Of a stretch of DNA of 64,000 bases, positions 9,243 to 18,397 are shown one piece after another. A program made the position numbers and the translations under genes. The notes under the pieces are model-generated. The model did no database searches, was not told the origin of the DNA, and was given only the letters and a program-made list of their open reading frames with translations. Location: assembly GCF_013403955.1 (NCBI RefSeq), contig NZ_JABFDG010000004.1:1-64000 (forward strand), read 5' to 3'. Source of the stretch: Winogradskyella vidalii. Lineage in GTDB: Bacteria; Bacteroidota; Bacteroidia; Flavobacteriales; Flavobacteriaceae. Position 1 is the stretch's first letter. Each line of letters starts with the position of its first letter.

Positions 9243-11141
9243 ATGAGTGATGCTTTAAAACATGAGTGCGGAATAGCCCTCATTAGACTTTTAAAACCTT
9301 TAGAATACTATAAAGAAAAGTATGGAAGTGCTTTTTATGGTGTTAACAAGATGTATTTAATGATGGAAAAACAGCATAACCGTGGCCAAGATGGCGCTGG
9401 TTTTGCTAGCATTAAATTAGATGTTACACCTGGCGAACGCTATATAAGTCGTGTGCGATCTATTGCGCAACAGCCTATTCAGGATATTTTTGCTCAAATT
9501 AATGAACGTATTAACGATGAATTGACCAAAAACCCAGAATACCAAGACGATGTTGCATTACAGAAAAAGCACATCCCTTATATTGGCGAAGTCTTATTAG
9601 GGCACGTACGTTACGGAACTTACGGAAAAAATAGCGTAGAGAGTGTACACCCTTTTTTAAGACAAAATAACTGGATGCATAGAAACCTTATTGTCGCTGG
9701 TAACTTTAATATGACCAACGTCAATGAACTTTTCGACAATTTATTAGAAATTGGTCAGCATCCTAAAGAAAAAGCCGACACCGTTACAGTAATGGAAAAA
9801 ATTGGCCATTTCTTAGATGATGCGGTTGCTAAAATTTATAAAGACCTTAAAAAGGAAGGTTACAATAAAAGTGAATGTTCACCGCTTATTGCAGAACGTT
9901 TAAAAGTTGGTAAAATATTAAAGCGTGCTGCAAAAAACTGGGATGGTGGTTATGCTATGGCAGGTTTGCTAGGCCATGGTGATTCTTTTGTATTAAGAGA
10001 CCCTTCTGGCATTAGACCAACTTATTATTATAAAGATGATGAAATTGTAGTCGTTGCGTCAGAGCGACCAGTCATACAAACGGTGTTTAATGTTCCTTTT
10101 GAATCCGTAAAAGAGTTAGAACCAGGACATGCTATTATCACCAAAAAATCTGGCGAAACTAAAATCAAAAAAATACTAGAGCCATTAGAGCGTAAGTCTT
10201 GTTCTTTTGAACGTATTTATTTTTCTCGAGGAAGTGACGCTGAGATATATAAAGAACGGAAAATGCTTGGACGATTGCTCATGCCTAAGGTACTCGAGGC
10301 GATTGATAACGATACTGAAAATAGTGTTTTCTCTTACATACCAAACACAGCTGAAACATCGTTTTATGGTATGATAGAAACCGTTGAAGATCACCTTAAC
10401 GAAAAGAAAACAAACTCTATACTCAATGGAAACGGCAACCTATCAGCTGAACGTGTTACAGAAATCCTATCTGAGCGTCCAAGAATAGAAAAGATTGCTA
10501 TAAAAGATGTAAAACTAAGAACCTTTATTACAGAAGATAGTAGCAGAGATGATTTAGTTGCACACGTTTACGATGTTACTTATGGCGTTATAAAACCAAC
10601 AGATAACCTGGTCATTATTGATGATAGTATTGTAAGAGGTACAACACTTAAGAAAAGTATCATTAAAATGATGGATCGCTTAAATCCTAAAAAAATTATA
10701 GTAGTTTCTTCTGCGCCTCAAATACGCTATATTGATTGTTATGGTATAGATATGGCTAATCTTGAAACACTAATTGCTTTTAAAGCGGCATTAGCTTTGT
10801 TAAAAGATACCAATCAGTATCATATAGTAGAAGAGGTTTACGATAAATGTATTAAGCAAGTAGACCTTAAAGATGCTCATGTAGTAAACCACGTCAAGGA
10901 AATCTACGATAGATTTACAGATGATGAGATTTCTGATAAAATTTCAGAATTATTAGGGGGTGAAAACATCAAGGCAGAAGTTAAAATTATTTTTCAACCC
11001 GTTGAAAATCTTCATAAAGCTTGTCCTAAAAACTTAGGAGACTGGTATTTTACAGGAGAATATCCAACCGCAGGAGGAAATAGAGTTGTAAACAGAGCCT
11101 TTATTAATTTTTATGAAGGAAATAAAGAACGTGCTTATTAA
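9243..11141 (+). CDS. Amidophosphoribosyltransferase (PurF-type, long flavobacterial form)
   Basis: 632 residues, about 130 longer than classical PurF. The N-terminal class II glutamine amidotransferase begins MSDALKHECGIAL, so the nucleophile Cys9 follows a short leader, as in PurF proteins with a removable propeptide. RGQDGAGFAS and GHVRYGTYG follow. The PRPP-binding loop LVIIDDSIVRGTTL is near residue 457. It makes phosphoribosylamine from PRPP and glutamine, the first step of purine synthesis. An insert lies between the two domains near residues 155-220. It could be either the main purF or a specialised paralogue. Confidence 0.85.
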   Translation: MSDALKHECGIALIRLLKPLEYYKEKYGSAFYGVNKMYLMMEKQHNRGQDGAGFASIKLDVTPGERYISRVRSIAQQPIQDIFAQINERINDELTKNPEYQDDVALQKKHIPYIGEVLLGHVRYGTYGKNSVESVHPFLRQNNWMHRNLIVAGNFNMTNVNELFDNLLEIGQHPKEKADTVTVMEKIGHFLDDAVAKIYKDLKKEGYNKSECSPLIAERLKVGKILKRAAKNWDGGYAMAGLLGHGDSFVLRDPSGIRPTYYYKDDEIVVVASERPVIQTVFNVPFESVKELEPGHAIITKKSGETKIKKILEPLERKSCSFERIYFSRGSDAEIYKERKMLGRLLMPKVLEAIDNDTENSVFSYIPNTAETSFYGMIETVEDHLNEKKTNSILNGNGNLSAERVTEILSERPRIEKIAIKDVKLRTFITEDSSRDDLVAHVYDVTYGVIKPTDNLVIIDDSIVRGTTLKKSIIKMMDRLNPKKIIVVSSAPQIRYIDCYGIDMANLETLIAFKAALALLKDTNQYHIVEEVYDKCIKQVDLKDAHVVNHVKEIYDRFTDDEISDKISELLGGENIKAEVKIIFQPVENLHKACPKNLGDWYFTGEYPTAGGNRVVNRAFINFYEGNKERAY

Positions 11142-11216
11142 AATATGACAAACAATCATTTTACCCGATAAAATAAGCTTTTTATCGTTCAAAAATGCAT
11201 TTCGTCCGATTTTTAA

Positions 11217-11245
11217 TTTGTTCTGTCAAAATAAATATACATTGC
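11217..11245 (+). promoter_or_regulatory. Promoter of small RNA copy 1
   Basis: TTTG at 11217-11220 and TACATTGC at 11238-11245, 17 bp apart, approximate the Bacteroidota TTG / TAnnTTTG promoter. The conserved RNA block starts 4 nt after the -7 box, exactly as in copy 2. Confidence 0.5.
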
Positions 11246-11249
11246 TATC

Positions 11250-11321
11250 ACCATAACATAAGTAGGTTAAGTTCATGGTAGATTTGGGGCAAAAAAAGGT
11301 GAACTTGGTTCACCTTTTTTT
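11250..11321 (+). ncRNA. Putative small RNA, copy 1
   Basis: A 41-nt block (11250-11290) beginning ACCATAACATAAG and ending TTTGGGGC is repeated 234 bp downstream with a single C/T change. ACCATAAC can pair with GTTCATGGT (one bulged C) to form a hairpin with loop ATAAGTAGGTTAA. A single-stranded AGATTTGGGGC follows, then an intrinsic terminator of A7-GGTGAAC / GTTCACC-T7. Expected transcript about 72 nt. There is no open reading frame of note. I do not recognise the family. Confidence 0.7.
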
Positions 11322-11447
11322 ATGCGTTATAATGAAGCAACTTAATAAGCTTATAATTTTCTAAAACACCTGTATTAAACTCCTAAAATAGCAGAATCAT
11401 AGTATTTCCCACGCTTAGACTAATTTATAGGTCGTTTATCCAAAAAA

Positions 11448-11479
11448 TTGAATACGTTATTAATGTCCCCTTATATTTG
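11448..11479 (+). promoter_or_regulatory. Promoter of small RNA copy 2
   Basis: TTG at 11448-11450 and a perfect TATATTTG at 11472-11479, 21 bp apart. The conserved RNA block starts 4 nt further on, at the expected transcription start. Confidence 0.7.
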
Positions 11480-11483
11480 AACC

Positions 11484-11554
11484 ACCATAACATAAGTAGG
11501 TTAAGTTTATGGTAGATTTGGGGCAAAAAGGTGAGTTAAATAACTCACCTTTTT
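11484..11554 (+). ncRNA. Putative small RNA, copy 2
   Basis: Second copy of the 41-nt block (11484-11524), differing from copy 1 only by T at the bulge position of the 5' hairpin. Its terminator has different arms, A5-GGTGAGTTA / TAACTCACC-T5, that pair perfectly, so both strands of the stem have changed together relative to copy 1. Expected transcript about 71 nt. DNA between the two copies (11322-11447) is not repeated and shows no gene. Confidence 0.72.
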
Positions 11555-11640
11555 CATTTTATATCTGTAAAGACAGCTATCTATATTCTTACAAAAGTGA
11601 AAACCTCCTAAACAGAAATTACAATTTAACTCATAAAAAA

Positions 11641-11667
11641 AATCCGAATCTCTAAAAGATTCGGATT
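11641..11667 (-). terminator. Intrinsic terminator of sodB
   Basis: Arms AATCCGAATC and GATTCGGATT with a 7-nt loop. On the minus strand they are followed by eight or more T. It lies about 55 bp after the sodB stop codon. Confidence 0.9.
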
Positions 11668-11722
11668 TCATTTATATAATACTTACCTATAAGGTTTTAA
11701 AAAACTTAAAAGATAAACTTAA

Positions 11723-12331
11723 TTACTTAGCTTCAGCATAACGTCTTTCAACTTCATTCCAGTTAATCACATTAAAAAATGCTTCAATGTAATCTGGTCT
11801 TTTGTTTTGGTAGTTTAAATAATAAGCATGTTCCCAAACATCTAAACCTAAAATTGGTGTACCGCCACAACCAACACCTGGCATTAATGGATTATCTTGG
11901 TTTGCAGAAGAACATACTTCAACTTTTCCACCTTCATGTACACATAACCAAGCCCAACCAGAACCAAATTGTGTAGCCGCTGCTTTAGAAAATTCATCTT
12001 TAAATACTTCAAAAGAACCATATGTTGCTTCAATGGCATCTTTTAAATCTCCAGACAAACGTCCTTTTCCTTCAGGATTCATGACATCCCAAAATAAAGA
12101 GTGGTTATAAAATCCGCCACCATTATTTCTAACAGCTTTGTTGTCTTTATCTAGATTAATAAGAATGTTTTCAATTGTTTTTCCTTCTAAATCTGTGCCT
12201 TCAATAGCAGCATTCAATTTAGTTGTATATCCTTGGTGATGTTTGGTGTGATGTATCTCCATTGTGCGAGCATCAATATGAGGCTCTAAAGCATCGTATG
12301 CATATTTTAATTTCGGTAATTCGAAAGCCAT
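11723..12331 (-). CDS. sodB: Superoxide dismutase (Fe/Mn family)
   Basis: 202 residues. It converts superoxide to oxygen and hydrogen peroxide. The metal ligands are visible: His in [11 protein letters not shown] near 27, His in [11 protein letters not shown] near 78, and Asp and His in [10 protein letters not shown] near 163-167. NHSLFW and the NQDNPLM segment look closer to Mn-type than to typical Fe-type enzymes, so metal choice is open and the symbol is a convention. No signal peptide, so cytoplasmic. It is monocistronic with its own terminator. Confidence 0.94.
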   Translation of the reverse strand: MAFELPKLKYAYDALEPHIDARTMEIHHTKHHQGYTTKLNAAIEGTDLEGKTIENILINLDKDNKAVRNNGGGFYNHSLFWDVMNPEGKGRLSGDLKDAIEATYGSFEVFKDEFSKAAATQFGSGWAWLCVHEGGKVEVCSSANQDNPLMPGVGCGGTPILGLDVWEHAYYLNYQNKRPDYIEAFFNVINWNEVERRYAEAK

Positions 12332-12371
12332 AATTATTTTGTTTTTAATTGGTTAATAATTTACTTGAACT

Positions 12372-12379
12372 CAAATTTA
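12372..12379 (-). promoter_or_regulatory. Probable -7 box of sodB
   Basis: Minus-strand TAAATTTG (TAnnTTTG type) 41 bp before the sodB start codon. The -33 element is not convincing. Confidence 0.4.
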
Positions 12380-12446
12380 CAATTTTGTCCTCAATTTTAT
12401 CTTAATAAACTATTAAGATTCCCTATTTTGGTATAAAATTTATCTC

Positions 12447-15400
12447 TTGCAAAATTCAGCCTTCAAAATATACAACGCCTCTGCTGGTAGTGGAAAAACA
12501 TTTACGCTAGCAAAAGCCTATTTAAAAATTTTAGTTCAATCTAAAAGCTACGACCAATTTAAATCCATTCTAGCGATAACCTTTACTAATAAAGCAGTGG
12601 GTGAAATGAAAGAACGCATTGTAGATATGCTAACTTCTTTTTCTGCCGAAGAAAGCCTGGTACACCCACACCCAATGTTTAGCGCTATTTGTGAAGAGCT
12701 AAAAATACAACCTGAAATACTTCACCATAAATCTAAACACATCCTAAAACACATCATGCATAATTATGGTGCCTTTGATATTTCTACTATTGATGGTTTT
12801 ACACACCGCGTCATCCGGACGTTTGCACATGATTTAAAATTACCGATAAATTTTGAAGTCGAATTAGACCAAGAACGACTTCTCAATGAAGCCGTTGACA
12901 GTCTTATTGCTAAAGCTGGAAGCGATAAAACCTTAACCAAAGTCTTGGTTGATTTTGCGATTGAAAAGGCTGACGATGATCGAAGTTGGGATATTAGCTT
13001 TGATTTTAATAAAATTGCGAAATTATTGGTCAATGAGAATGATCTTTCTGCCATTGACACCCTAAAAACTAAAACGCTTGATGATTTTAAAGTGTTAAAG
13101 CAACAACTTGCCAAAGACATCATTAAAATTGAAGACACTATAAAAAACCTTGCCGATACCACATTAACACTTATTGAAGAGTCTGGTTTACAATTCGACG
13201 ATTTTAGTAGAGGCTCACTCCCAAAGCACTTTAAAAAATTAAGTGAAGGTGTACTTTCCGTAAGTTTTGACGCTGCCTGGCAAAATGATGTCATTGATGG
13301 AAGTACCTTATACCCAAAACGTGTTTCTACTAGTGTTGCTTCAACTATTGAAAATCTTCAACCACAATTAGCAAATACTTTTACAACTTCAAAAGCTTTA
13401 ATTTTCGATATAAAACTCAAAAAAGGATTATACAAAAATATAACACCGCTTTCCGTATTAAACGCCATTAAAAACGAATTAGATTTACTGAAAGCTGATC
13501 AAAATAAAATGCTGATTTCAGAATTCAACACTATTATCAGTAACGAGATAAAAAATCAACCCACCCCATTTATTTACGAACGATTGGGGGAAAAATTTAA
13601 GCATTATTTTATAGATGAGTTTCAGGACACTTCTAAAATGCAATGGCAAAACTTAGTCCCTTTATTAGAAAATGTACTTGCTGCTGCTAATGGCTCAGCT
13701 ATGTTGGTTGGCGATGCTAAACAAGCTATTTATAGATGGCGTGGCGGTGAAGCAGAGCAGTTTATTAAACTTTACAATACTATTGATAATCCGTTTCCAC
13801 TTGAAGCCGACGTATTACCATTAGGCACCAATTACAGAAGTGCCAAAGCAGTTATAGAATTTAATAATTCATTTTTCGAATTCTTAAGTGACACCATTTT
13901 TAGTGACCCTACATATGCGGACCTTTATAAACAGGCAAAACAAAAAACACATAACAAATCTGAAGGTTATGTTAACCTTAATTTTTTAGATGTTCAGAAA
14001 GAAGATGACATCCATGAAATGTATGCTAAACAAGTCTTAGAAACTATAAAAAAATGTCAAGCTAATGGATATCCGCTAGATGACATTTGTGTTTTGGTTA
14101 GAAAAAGAAAAGATGGTGTTACAATTGCAAATTACCTTAATGAAAACGGAATTAAAATCACGTCTTCTGAAACTTTACTTTTAAAAAATTCAGACAAGGT
14201 GAATTTTATTAATTCATTTTTAAAACTCCTCATTCAACCCACCAATGATACGCTTAAGATTGACGTCTTATCATATTTAGCCGACCAACATTCCATTACG
14301 GATAAACACCTGTTTTTTACCAGTTATCTCAAGGAAAGTCTTGACGATATGTTTGAAGCCTTAAAACAGTTAAATATTTACATTGACAAAAACCAATGCC
14401 TTCAACTACCACTTTACGAATTAGTGGAGCATATTGTAAGACTCTTTAACCTTAATGAAACTTCGGATGCATATCTACAATTCTATCTAGATGTGGTTTT
14501 AGAATTCACACAAAAGCAGAATGCAGATGTGGCAGCATTTGTCATTTATTTTGAAAAGAAAGCCGACAAATTAAGCGTGGTTACACCAGAAAACATGGAT
14601 GCAGTTCAGATTATGACCATTCATAAATCTAAAGGACTAGAATTTCCTGTGGTGATTTTCCCCTATGCAGACCTTAATATTTATAAAGAATTAGAACCTA
14701 AAGTCTGGTTTCCTGTTGAAGCAGAAAATTACAATGGTTTTAATACTTTACTGCTTAATTACAATAAAGACGTGAAAGATTTTGGAGATCTAGGAACTGA
14801 AATTTACAACACTCATCAATCGCAATTAGAGCTAGACAACATTAATTTACTTTACGTTGTTTTAACAAGAGCCGTAGAACAACTGCATATTATTTCGAAA
14901 AAAGATATAAGTTCTAAAGGTGTGATCAATGAAAAAACGTATGCCGGCATGCTTATCAATTTCTTATTAAAAGAAAAAAAATGGACAGAGAACCAACTAA
15001 ACTATAGTTACGGAACCTTAACACCCAACCAAAAAATTTCTGAAAATAAAGCCGTTTCTAATCCCCTAAAATTCATTTCAGTCCCTAAGGAAGCTCACAA
15101 TTTAAACATAGTAACCAAGTCGGGGTTATTGTGGGACACCCAACAAGAAGCAGCCATTGAACGCGGGAATTTAGTGCATTTAATTTTATCTAAGATCAAA
15201 ACTGCCAATGATATTGATTTAGCCTTTAATGACTTATTAATTGCTGGCGATATAACTAAAGAACATTACAAACCTTTAAAACTATTAGTTACAGACATTA
15301 TAAATCATCCGCAATTAAAAGATTATTTTCAAGAAGGTTTTAAAATTTATAATGAACGTGATATTATTACTAACTCGGGACAACTTCTAAGACCAGATCG

Positions 15401-15578
15401 ATTGAACATCAACTCTAAAAATCAAGCTACTCTTATAGATTATAAAACAGGAGAACCTAAGGCGTCTCACGCCAATCAACTTAACAACTATGAAGCCGTA
15501 TTAAATCAGATGCCTCTTAAAGTAAGCCATAAACTCTTGGTTTATATAAATGACACAATTGAAGTTATTGAAGTCTGA
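12447..15578 (+). CDS. AddA/RecB-like UvrD-family helicase-nuclease
   Basis: 1043 residues. Walker A ASAGSGKTFTLAKAY is near residue 11, DEFQDTSKMQW near 390 (Walker B, motif II), GDAKQAIYRWRGGEAEQF (motif III), and MTIHKSKGLEFPVVIFPYA near 725 (motif V). The C-terminal PD-(D/E)XK nuclease shows LIDYKTGEPKASHANQL near 1000. With the AddB-like protein encoded at 18398 it should form the double-strand-break processing enzyme of homologous recombination. No ATG precedes the Walker motif in frame; the start is a TTG codon at 12447, with an in-frame stop at 12414. Confidence 0.88.
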   Translation: MQNSAFKIYNASAGSGKTFTLAKAYLKILVQSKSYDQFKSILAITFTNKAVGEMKERIVDMLTSFSAEESLVHPHPMFSAICEELKIQPEILHHKSKHILKHIMHNYGAFDISTIDGFTHRVIRTFAHDLKLPINFEVELDQERLLNEAVDSLIAKAGSDKTLTKVLVDFAIEKADDDRSWDISFDFNKIAKLLVNENDLSAIDTLKTKTLDDFKVLKQQLAKDIIKIEDTIKNLADTTLTLIEESGLQFDDFSRGSLPKHFKKLSEGVLSVSFDAAWQNDVIDGSTLYPKRVSTSVASTIENLQPQLANTFTTSKALIFDIKLKKGLYKNITPLSVLNAIKNELDLLKADQNKMLISEFNTIISNEIKNQPTPFIYERLGEKFKHYFIDEFQDTSKMQWQNLVPLLENVLAAANGSAMLVGDAKQAIYRWRGGEAEQFIKLYNTIDNPFPLEADVLPLGTNYRSAKAVIEFNNSFFEFLSDTIFSDPTYADLYKQAKQKTHNKSEGYVNLNFLDVQKEDDIHEMYAKQVLETIKKCQANGYPLDDICVLVRKRKDGVTIANYLNENGIKITSSETLLLKNSDKVNFINSFLKLLIQPTNDTLKIDVLSYLADQHSITDKHLFFTSYLKESLDDMFEALKQLNIYIDKNQCLQLPLYELVEHIVRLFNLNETSDAYLQFYLDVVLEFTQKQNADVAAFVIYFEKKADKLSVVTPENMDAVQIMTIHKSKGLEFPVVIFPYADLNIYKELEPKVWFPVEAENYNGFNTLLLNYNKDVKDFGDLGTEIYNTHQSQLELDNINLLYVVLTRAVEQLHIISKKDISSKGVINEKTYAGMLINFLLKEKKWTENQLNYSYGTLTPNQKISENKAVSNPLKFISVPKEAHNLNIVTKSGLLWDTQQEAAIERGNLVHLILSKIKTANDIDLAFNDLLIAGDITKEHYKPLKLLVTDIINHPQLKDYFQEGFKIYNERDIITNSGQLLRPDRLNINSKNQATLIDYKTGEPKASHANQLNNYEAVLNQMPLKVSHKLLVYINDTIEVIEV

Positions 15579-15596
15579 TTTTTCCTAGTATCTTTG
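15568..15596 (+). promoter_or_regulatory. Promoter of kbl
   Basis: TTG at 15568-15570 and TATCTTTG at 15589-15596, 18 bp apart, a good Bacteroidota-type promoter that overlaps the end of the helicase gene. It lies 16 bp before the kbl ATG, so the leader is very short. Confidence 0.6.
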
Positions 15597-15611
15597 CTCA
15601 AAATTAAAACC

Positions 15612-16805
15612 ATGTACGGAGCTATAAAAAATCACTTACAACAAGAAATAGAATCTATAAAAGACGCCGGACTTTTTAAAGAAGAACGCATTATTACATC
15701 ACCTCAAGGTGCCGAAATCACTCTAAACACAGGACAAAAAGTACTGAACTTCTGTGCCAATAATTATTTAGGTTTGTCAGCGCATCCAGAGGTTATTCAA
15801 GCGGCAAAAGATACTATGGACACGCATGGTTTTGGAATGTCTTCGGTACGTTTTATTTGTGGAACTCAAGATATTCATAAAGAGCTAGAGCAAAAAATTG
15901 CTGATTTCTATGGCACTGAAGATACCATACTATATGCCGCAGCTTTTGATGCTAATGGTGGTGTTTTTGAGCCTTTACTAACAAAAGAAGATGCTATAAT
16001 TTCAGACTCTTTAAATCACGCCTCAATTATTGATGGCGTAAGGTTATGTAAGGCAGCAAGATATCGTTATCAAAACAATGACATGGCAGATTTAGAAACA
16101 CAACTAATAGAAGCCAATGCCAAAGGTGCTCGTTATAAAATTATAGTTACTGATGGTGTGTTCTCTATGGATGGTCTGGTAGCACCTCTAGATAAAATTT
16201 GTGATTTAGCAGATAAATATGATGCTATGGTAATGATAGATGAATGTCATGCTACAGGATTTATAGGTGAAACAGGAATCGGTACTTTAGAAGAAAAAGG
16301 CGTTCTTGGAAGAATTGATATTATCACTGGAACATTAGGAAAAGCCATGGGTGGTGCTATGGGAGGATATACCACAGCTAAAAAAGAAATTGTTGAGCTT
16401 TTACGTCAGCGATCTCGTCCGTATTTGTTTTCAAATTCTTTAGCACCTGCCATTGTAGGTGCCTCTATTAAAGTATTTGACATGCTTAAAAACGATACCA
16501 CGCTAAGAGATAAAGTCGATTGGAATACAAAATACTTTAAAAAAGGGATGAAAGCAGCTGGCTTTGATATTGTAGATGGTGATTCTGCAATTGTACCGGT
16601 AATGTTATATGATGCAAAGCTATCACAAAACATGGCAAATATGCTATTAGAAGAAGGCATATATGTCATCGGTTTCTTCTACCCGGTTGTTCCTAAAGAT
16701 AAGGCAAGAATTAGAGTACAGCTTTCTGCTGCTCACGACCAAAAACAATTGGATAAAGCCATAGCAGCCTTCATAAAAGTGGGAAAATCGCTAAATGTTA
16801 TCTGA
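15612..16805 (+). CDS. kbl: 2-amino-3-ketobutyrate CoA ligase (glycine C-acetyltransferase)
   Basis: 397 residues from the ATG at 15612, the usual length. It splits 2-amino-3-ketobutyrate with CoA into glycine and acetyl-CoA in threonine breakdown. PLP-dependent alpha-oxoamine synthase features: [12 protein letters not shown] near 50, [13 protein letters not shown] with the PLP-contacting Asp and His near 205, and the Schiff-base lysine in [10 protein letters not shown] near 240. A tdh partner (threonine dehydrogenase) is not in the window. It has its own promoter and separates the two recombination nuclease genes. Confidence 0.92.
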   Translation: MYGAIKNHLQQEIESIKDAGLFKEERIITSPQGAEITLNTGQKVLNFCANNYLGLSAHPEVIQAAKDTMDTHGFGMSSVRFICGTQDIHKELEQKIADFYGTEDTILYAAAFDANGGVFEPLLTKEDAIISDSLNHASIIDGVRLCKAARYRYQNNDMADLETQLIEANAKGARYKIIVTDGVFSMDGLVAPLDKICDLADKYDAMVMIDECHATGFIGETGIGTLEEKGVLGRIDIITGTLGKAMGGAMGGYTTAKKEIVELLRQRSRPYLFSNSLAPAIVGASIKVFDMLKNDTTLRDKVDWNTKYFKKGMKAAGFDIVDGDSAIVPVMLYDAKLSQNMANMLLEEGIYVIGFFYPVVPKDKARIRVQLSAAHDQKQLDKAIAAFIKVGKSLNVI

Positions 16806-16862
16806 TATACTACAAATGTTAATTCAATCGCTTTATTTAAAGGCGATATACCAATAATTTTA

Positions 16863-16870
16863 TATATTTG
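16863..16870 (+). promoter_or_regulatory. Probable -7 box of the OmpA gene
   Basis: TATATTTG matches TAnnTTTG, 68 bp before the start codon. A clear -33 TTG was not found at standard spacing. Confidence 0.45.
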
Positions 16871-16938
16871 TCTTTGTTAATAAATCTTAACATCTTATTT
16901 TTGCAATAATTAACACTTAAATTAAAATTAATTAGAAT

Positions 16939-18336
16939 ATGAAAAATCTTAGCAGATTATTTTTTGTCGCAGTGCTTATTTTAGGCTTTAGCACTTCTGA
17001 TGCTCAAGACAAGAACAATCCATGGGCTATTACAATCGGAGCTAATGCAGTTGATGTGTACCCTGTAGGAGAAGACATGCCTCAAGGAGAGTATTTTGAC
17101 GAATACTTTAACGTAGATGATCACTGGAACTTTATTCCTTCGCTTTCTACAATCTCCGTTTCTAGATATCTTAGTGATGGTTTTACCTTTACTGCTAAAG
17201 GTTCTTTAAACAGAATTGACAAATTTGGTTCAAATGTTGACCTAATGACAGGTGAAGAAACAACTAATAATGTTGATGACTTAACTTATTACGGATTAGA
17301 CGGTAGAGTTTCTTACAGCTTTATGGACGTTATTAATTCAAAAACCTTTGACCCATATTTAGGTGTAGGTGGTGGTTATACTTGGGTAGATGAAATCGGA
17401 GCTGGTACATTAAACGGAACTTTAGGTATCAAATTTTGGTTTACTGAGAACTTAGGTGTAGATTTTCAATCGACTTACAAACATGCATTTGAAGATTACT
17501 TACCAAAGCATTTCCAACATTCAGTAGGCTTAAGCTTTAAGTTTGGTGGTACTGATACTGACGGTGATGGTGTTTACGATCACGAAGATGCTTGTCCTGA
17601 AGAAGCTGGTTTAGAAATCTTTAATGGTTGTCCAGATTCAGATGGTGATGGTATTCAAGATTCAAAAGACGATTGTCCTAACACAGCAGGTTTAGCTGAA
17701 TTTAACGGTTGTCCTGATACTGACGGTGACGGTGTTGTTGATAAAGATGATAAATGTCCTGAAGTTGCTGGTTTAAAAGAATTAGCTGGTTGTCCTGATA
17801 CTGACGGTGATGGTGTTTCTGATGCTGATGACAAATGTCCTAACGAAGTAGGTCCTGCTGCTAACAACGGATGTCCTTGGCCAGATACTGACGGTGACGG
17901 TGTATTAGACAAAGATGATAAATGTCCTAACGAAGCTGGTACAGTTGCAAACAACGGTTGTCCTGAAATTGAGCCAACTGAAGAAGTTATGGAAACTTTA
18001 AATGAGTACTCTAGATCTATCTTATTTAACTCTGGTAGAGCTACTTTCCAAAAACAAACGGATCAAGTATTACAATCTATGGTAGCTATCTTTAAAGAAT
18101 ACCCAGAAGCTAGCTTCTCACTTGAAGGTCACACTGATAGTGATGGATCTAAATCTATGAACCAAGCGTTATCTGAAAGAAGAGCAAATGCAGTTAGAGA
18201 TTATTTAATCGCTAACGGAATTAGTTCTGAAAGATTATCTGCTGCTGGTTTTGGTGAAGACAATCCAATTGCTAGTAACAGTACAAGCGCTGGTAAAAAA
18301 GAAAACAGACGTGTAGAAGTGAAGTTGAAAAACTAA
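16939..18336 (+). CDS. OmpA-family porin with thrombospondin type 3 repeats
   Basis: 465 residues. A signal peptide (ends near ...FSTSDAQ, residue 22) leads into an eight-strand-type beta-barrel domain to about 200. Then come five Asp-rich calcium-binding repeats of the form DTDGDGVxDxxDxCP, to about 345. The C-terminal OmpA peptidoglycan-binding domain follows (ILFNSGRATF, LEGHTDSDGSKSMNQALSERRA, NRRVEVKL). It links the outer membrane to the cell wall and is usually abundant in Flavobacteria. It is monocistronic, with a strong terminator and codon use consistent with high expression. Confidence 0.93.
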   Translation: MKNLSRLFFVAVLILGFSTSDAQDKNNPWAITIGANAVDVYPVGEDMPQGEYFDEYFNVDDHWNFIPSLSTISVSRYLSDGFTFTAKGSLNRIDKFGSNVDLMTGEETTNNVDDLTYYGLDGRVSYSFMDVINSKTFDPYLGVGGGYTWVDEIGAGTLNGTLGIKFWFTENLGVDFQSTYKHAFEDYLPKHFQHSVGLSFKFGGTDTDGDGVYDHEDACPEEAGLEIFNGCPDSDGDGIQDSKDDCPNTAGLAEFNGCPDTDGDGVVDKDDKCPEVAGLKELAGCPDTDGDGVSDADDKCPNEVGPAANNGCPWPDTDGDGVLDKDDKCPNEAGTVANNGCPEIEPTEEVMETLNEYSRSILFNSGRATFQKQTDQVLQSMVAIFKEYPEASFSLEGHTDSDGSKSMNQALSERRANAVRDYLIANGISSERLSAAGFGEDNPIASNSTSAGKKENRRVEVKLKN

Positions 18337-18356
18337 TCACATCTAAAATATATTTT

Positions 18357-18384
18357 AAAAACGCTCCGAAATTCGGAGCGTTTT
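18357..18384 (+). terminator. Intrinsic terminator of the OmpA gene
   Basis: Arms ACGCTCCGAA and TTCGGAGCGT, flanked by A and T runs, 20 bp after the stop codon and just before the next gene. Confidence 0.92.
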
Positions 18385-18397
18385 TTATTTTTATAAA

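Noticed and set aside
17570..17960. Repeated DNA in the OmpA gene as a CRISPR or satellite array
   Set aside because: The repeats are in frame and encode calcium-binding thrombospondin type 3 repeats (DTDGDGV).
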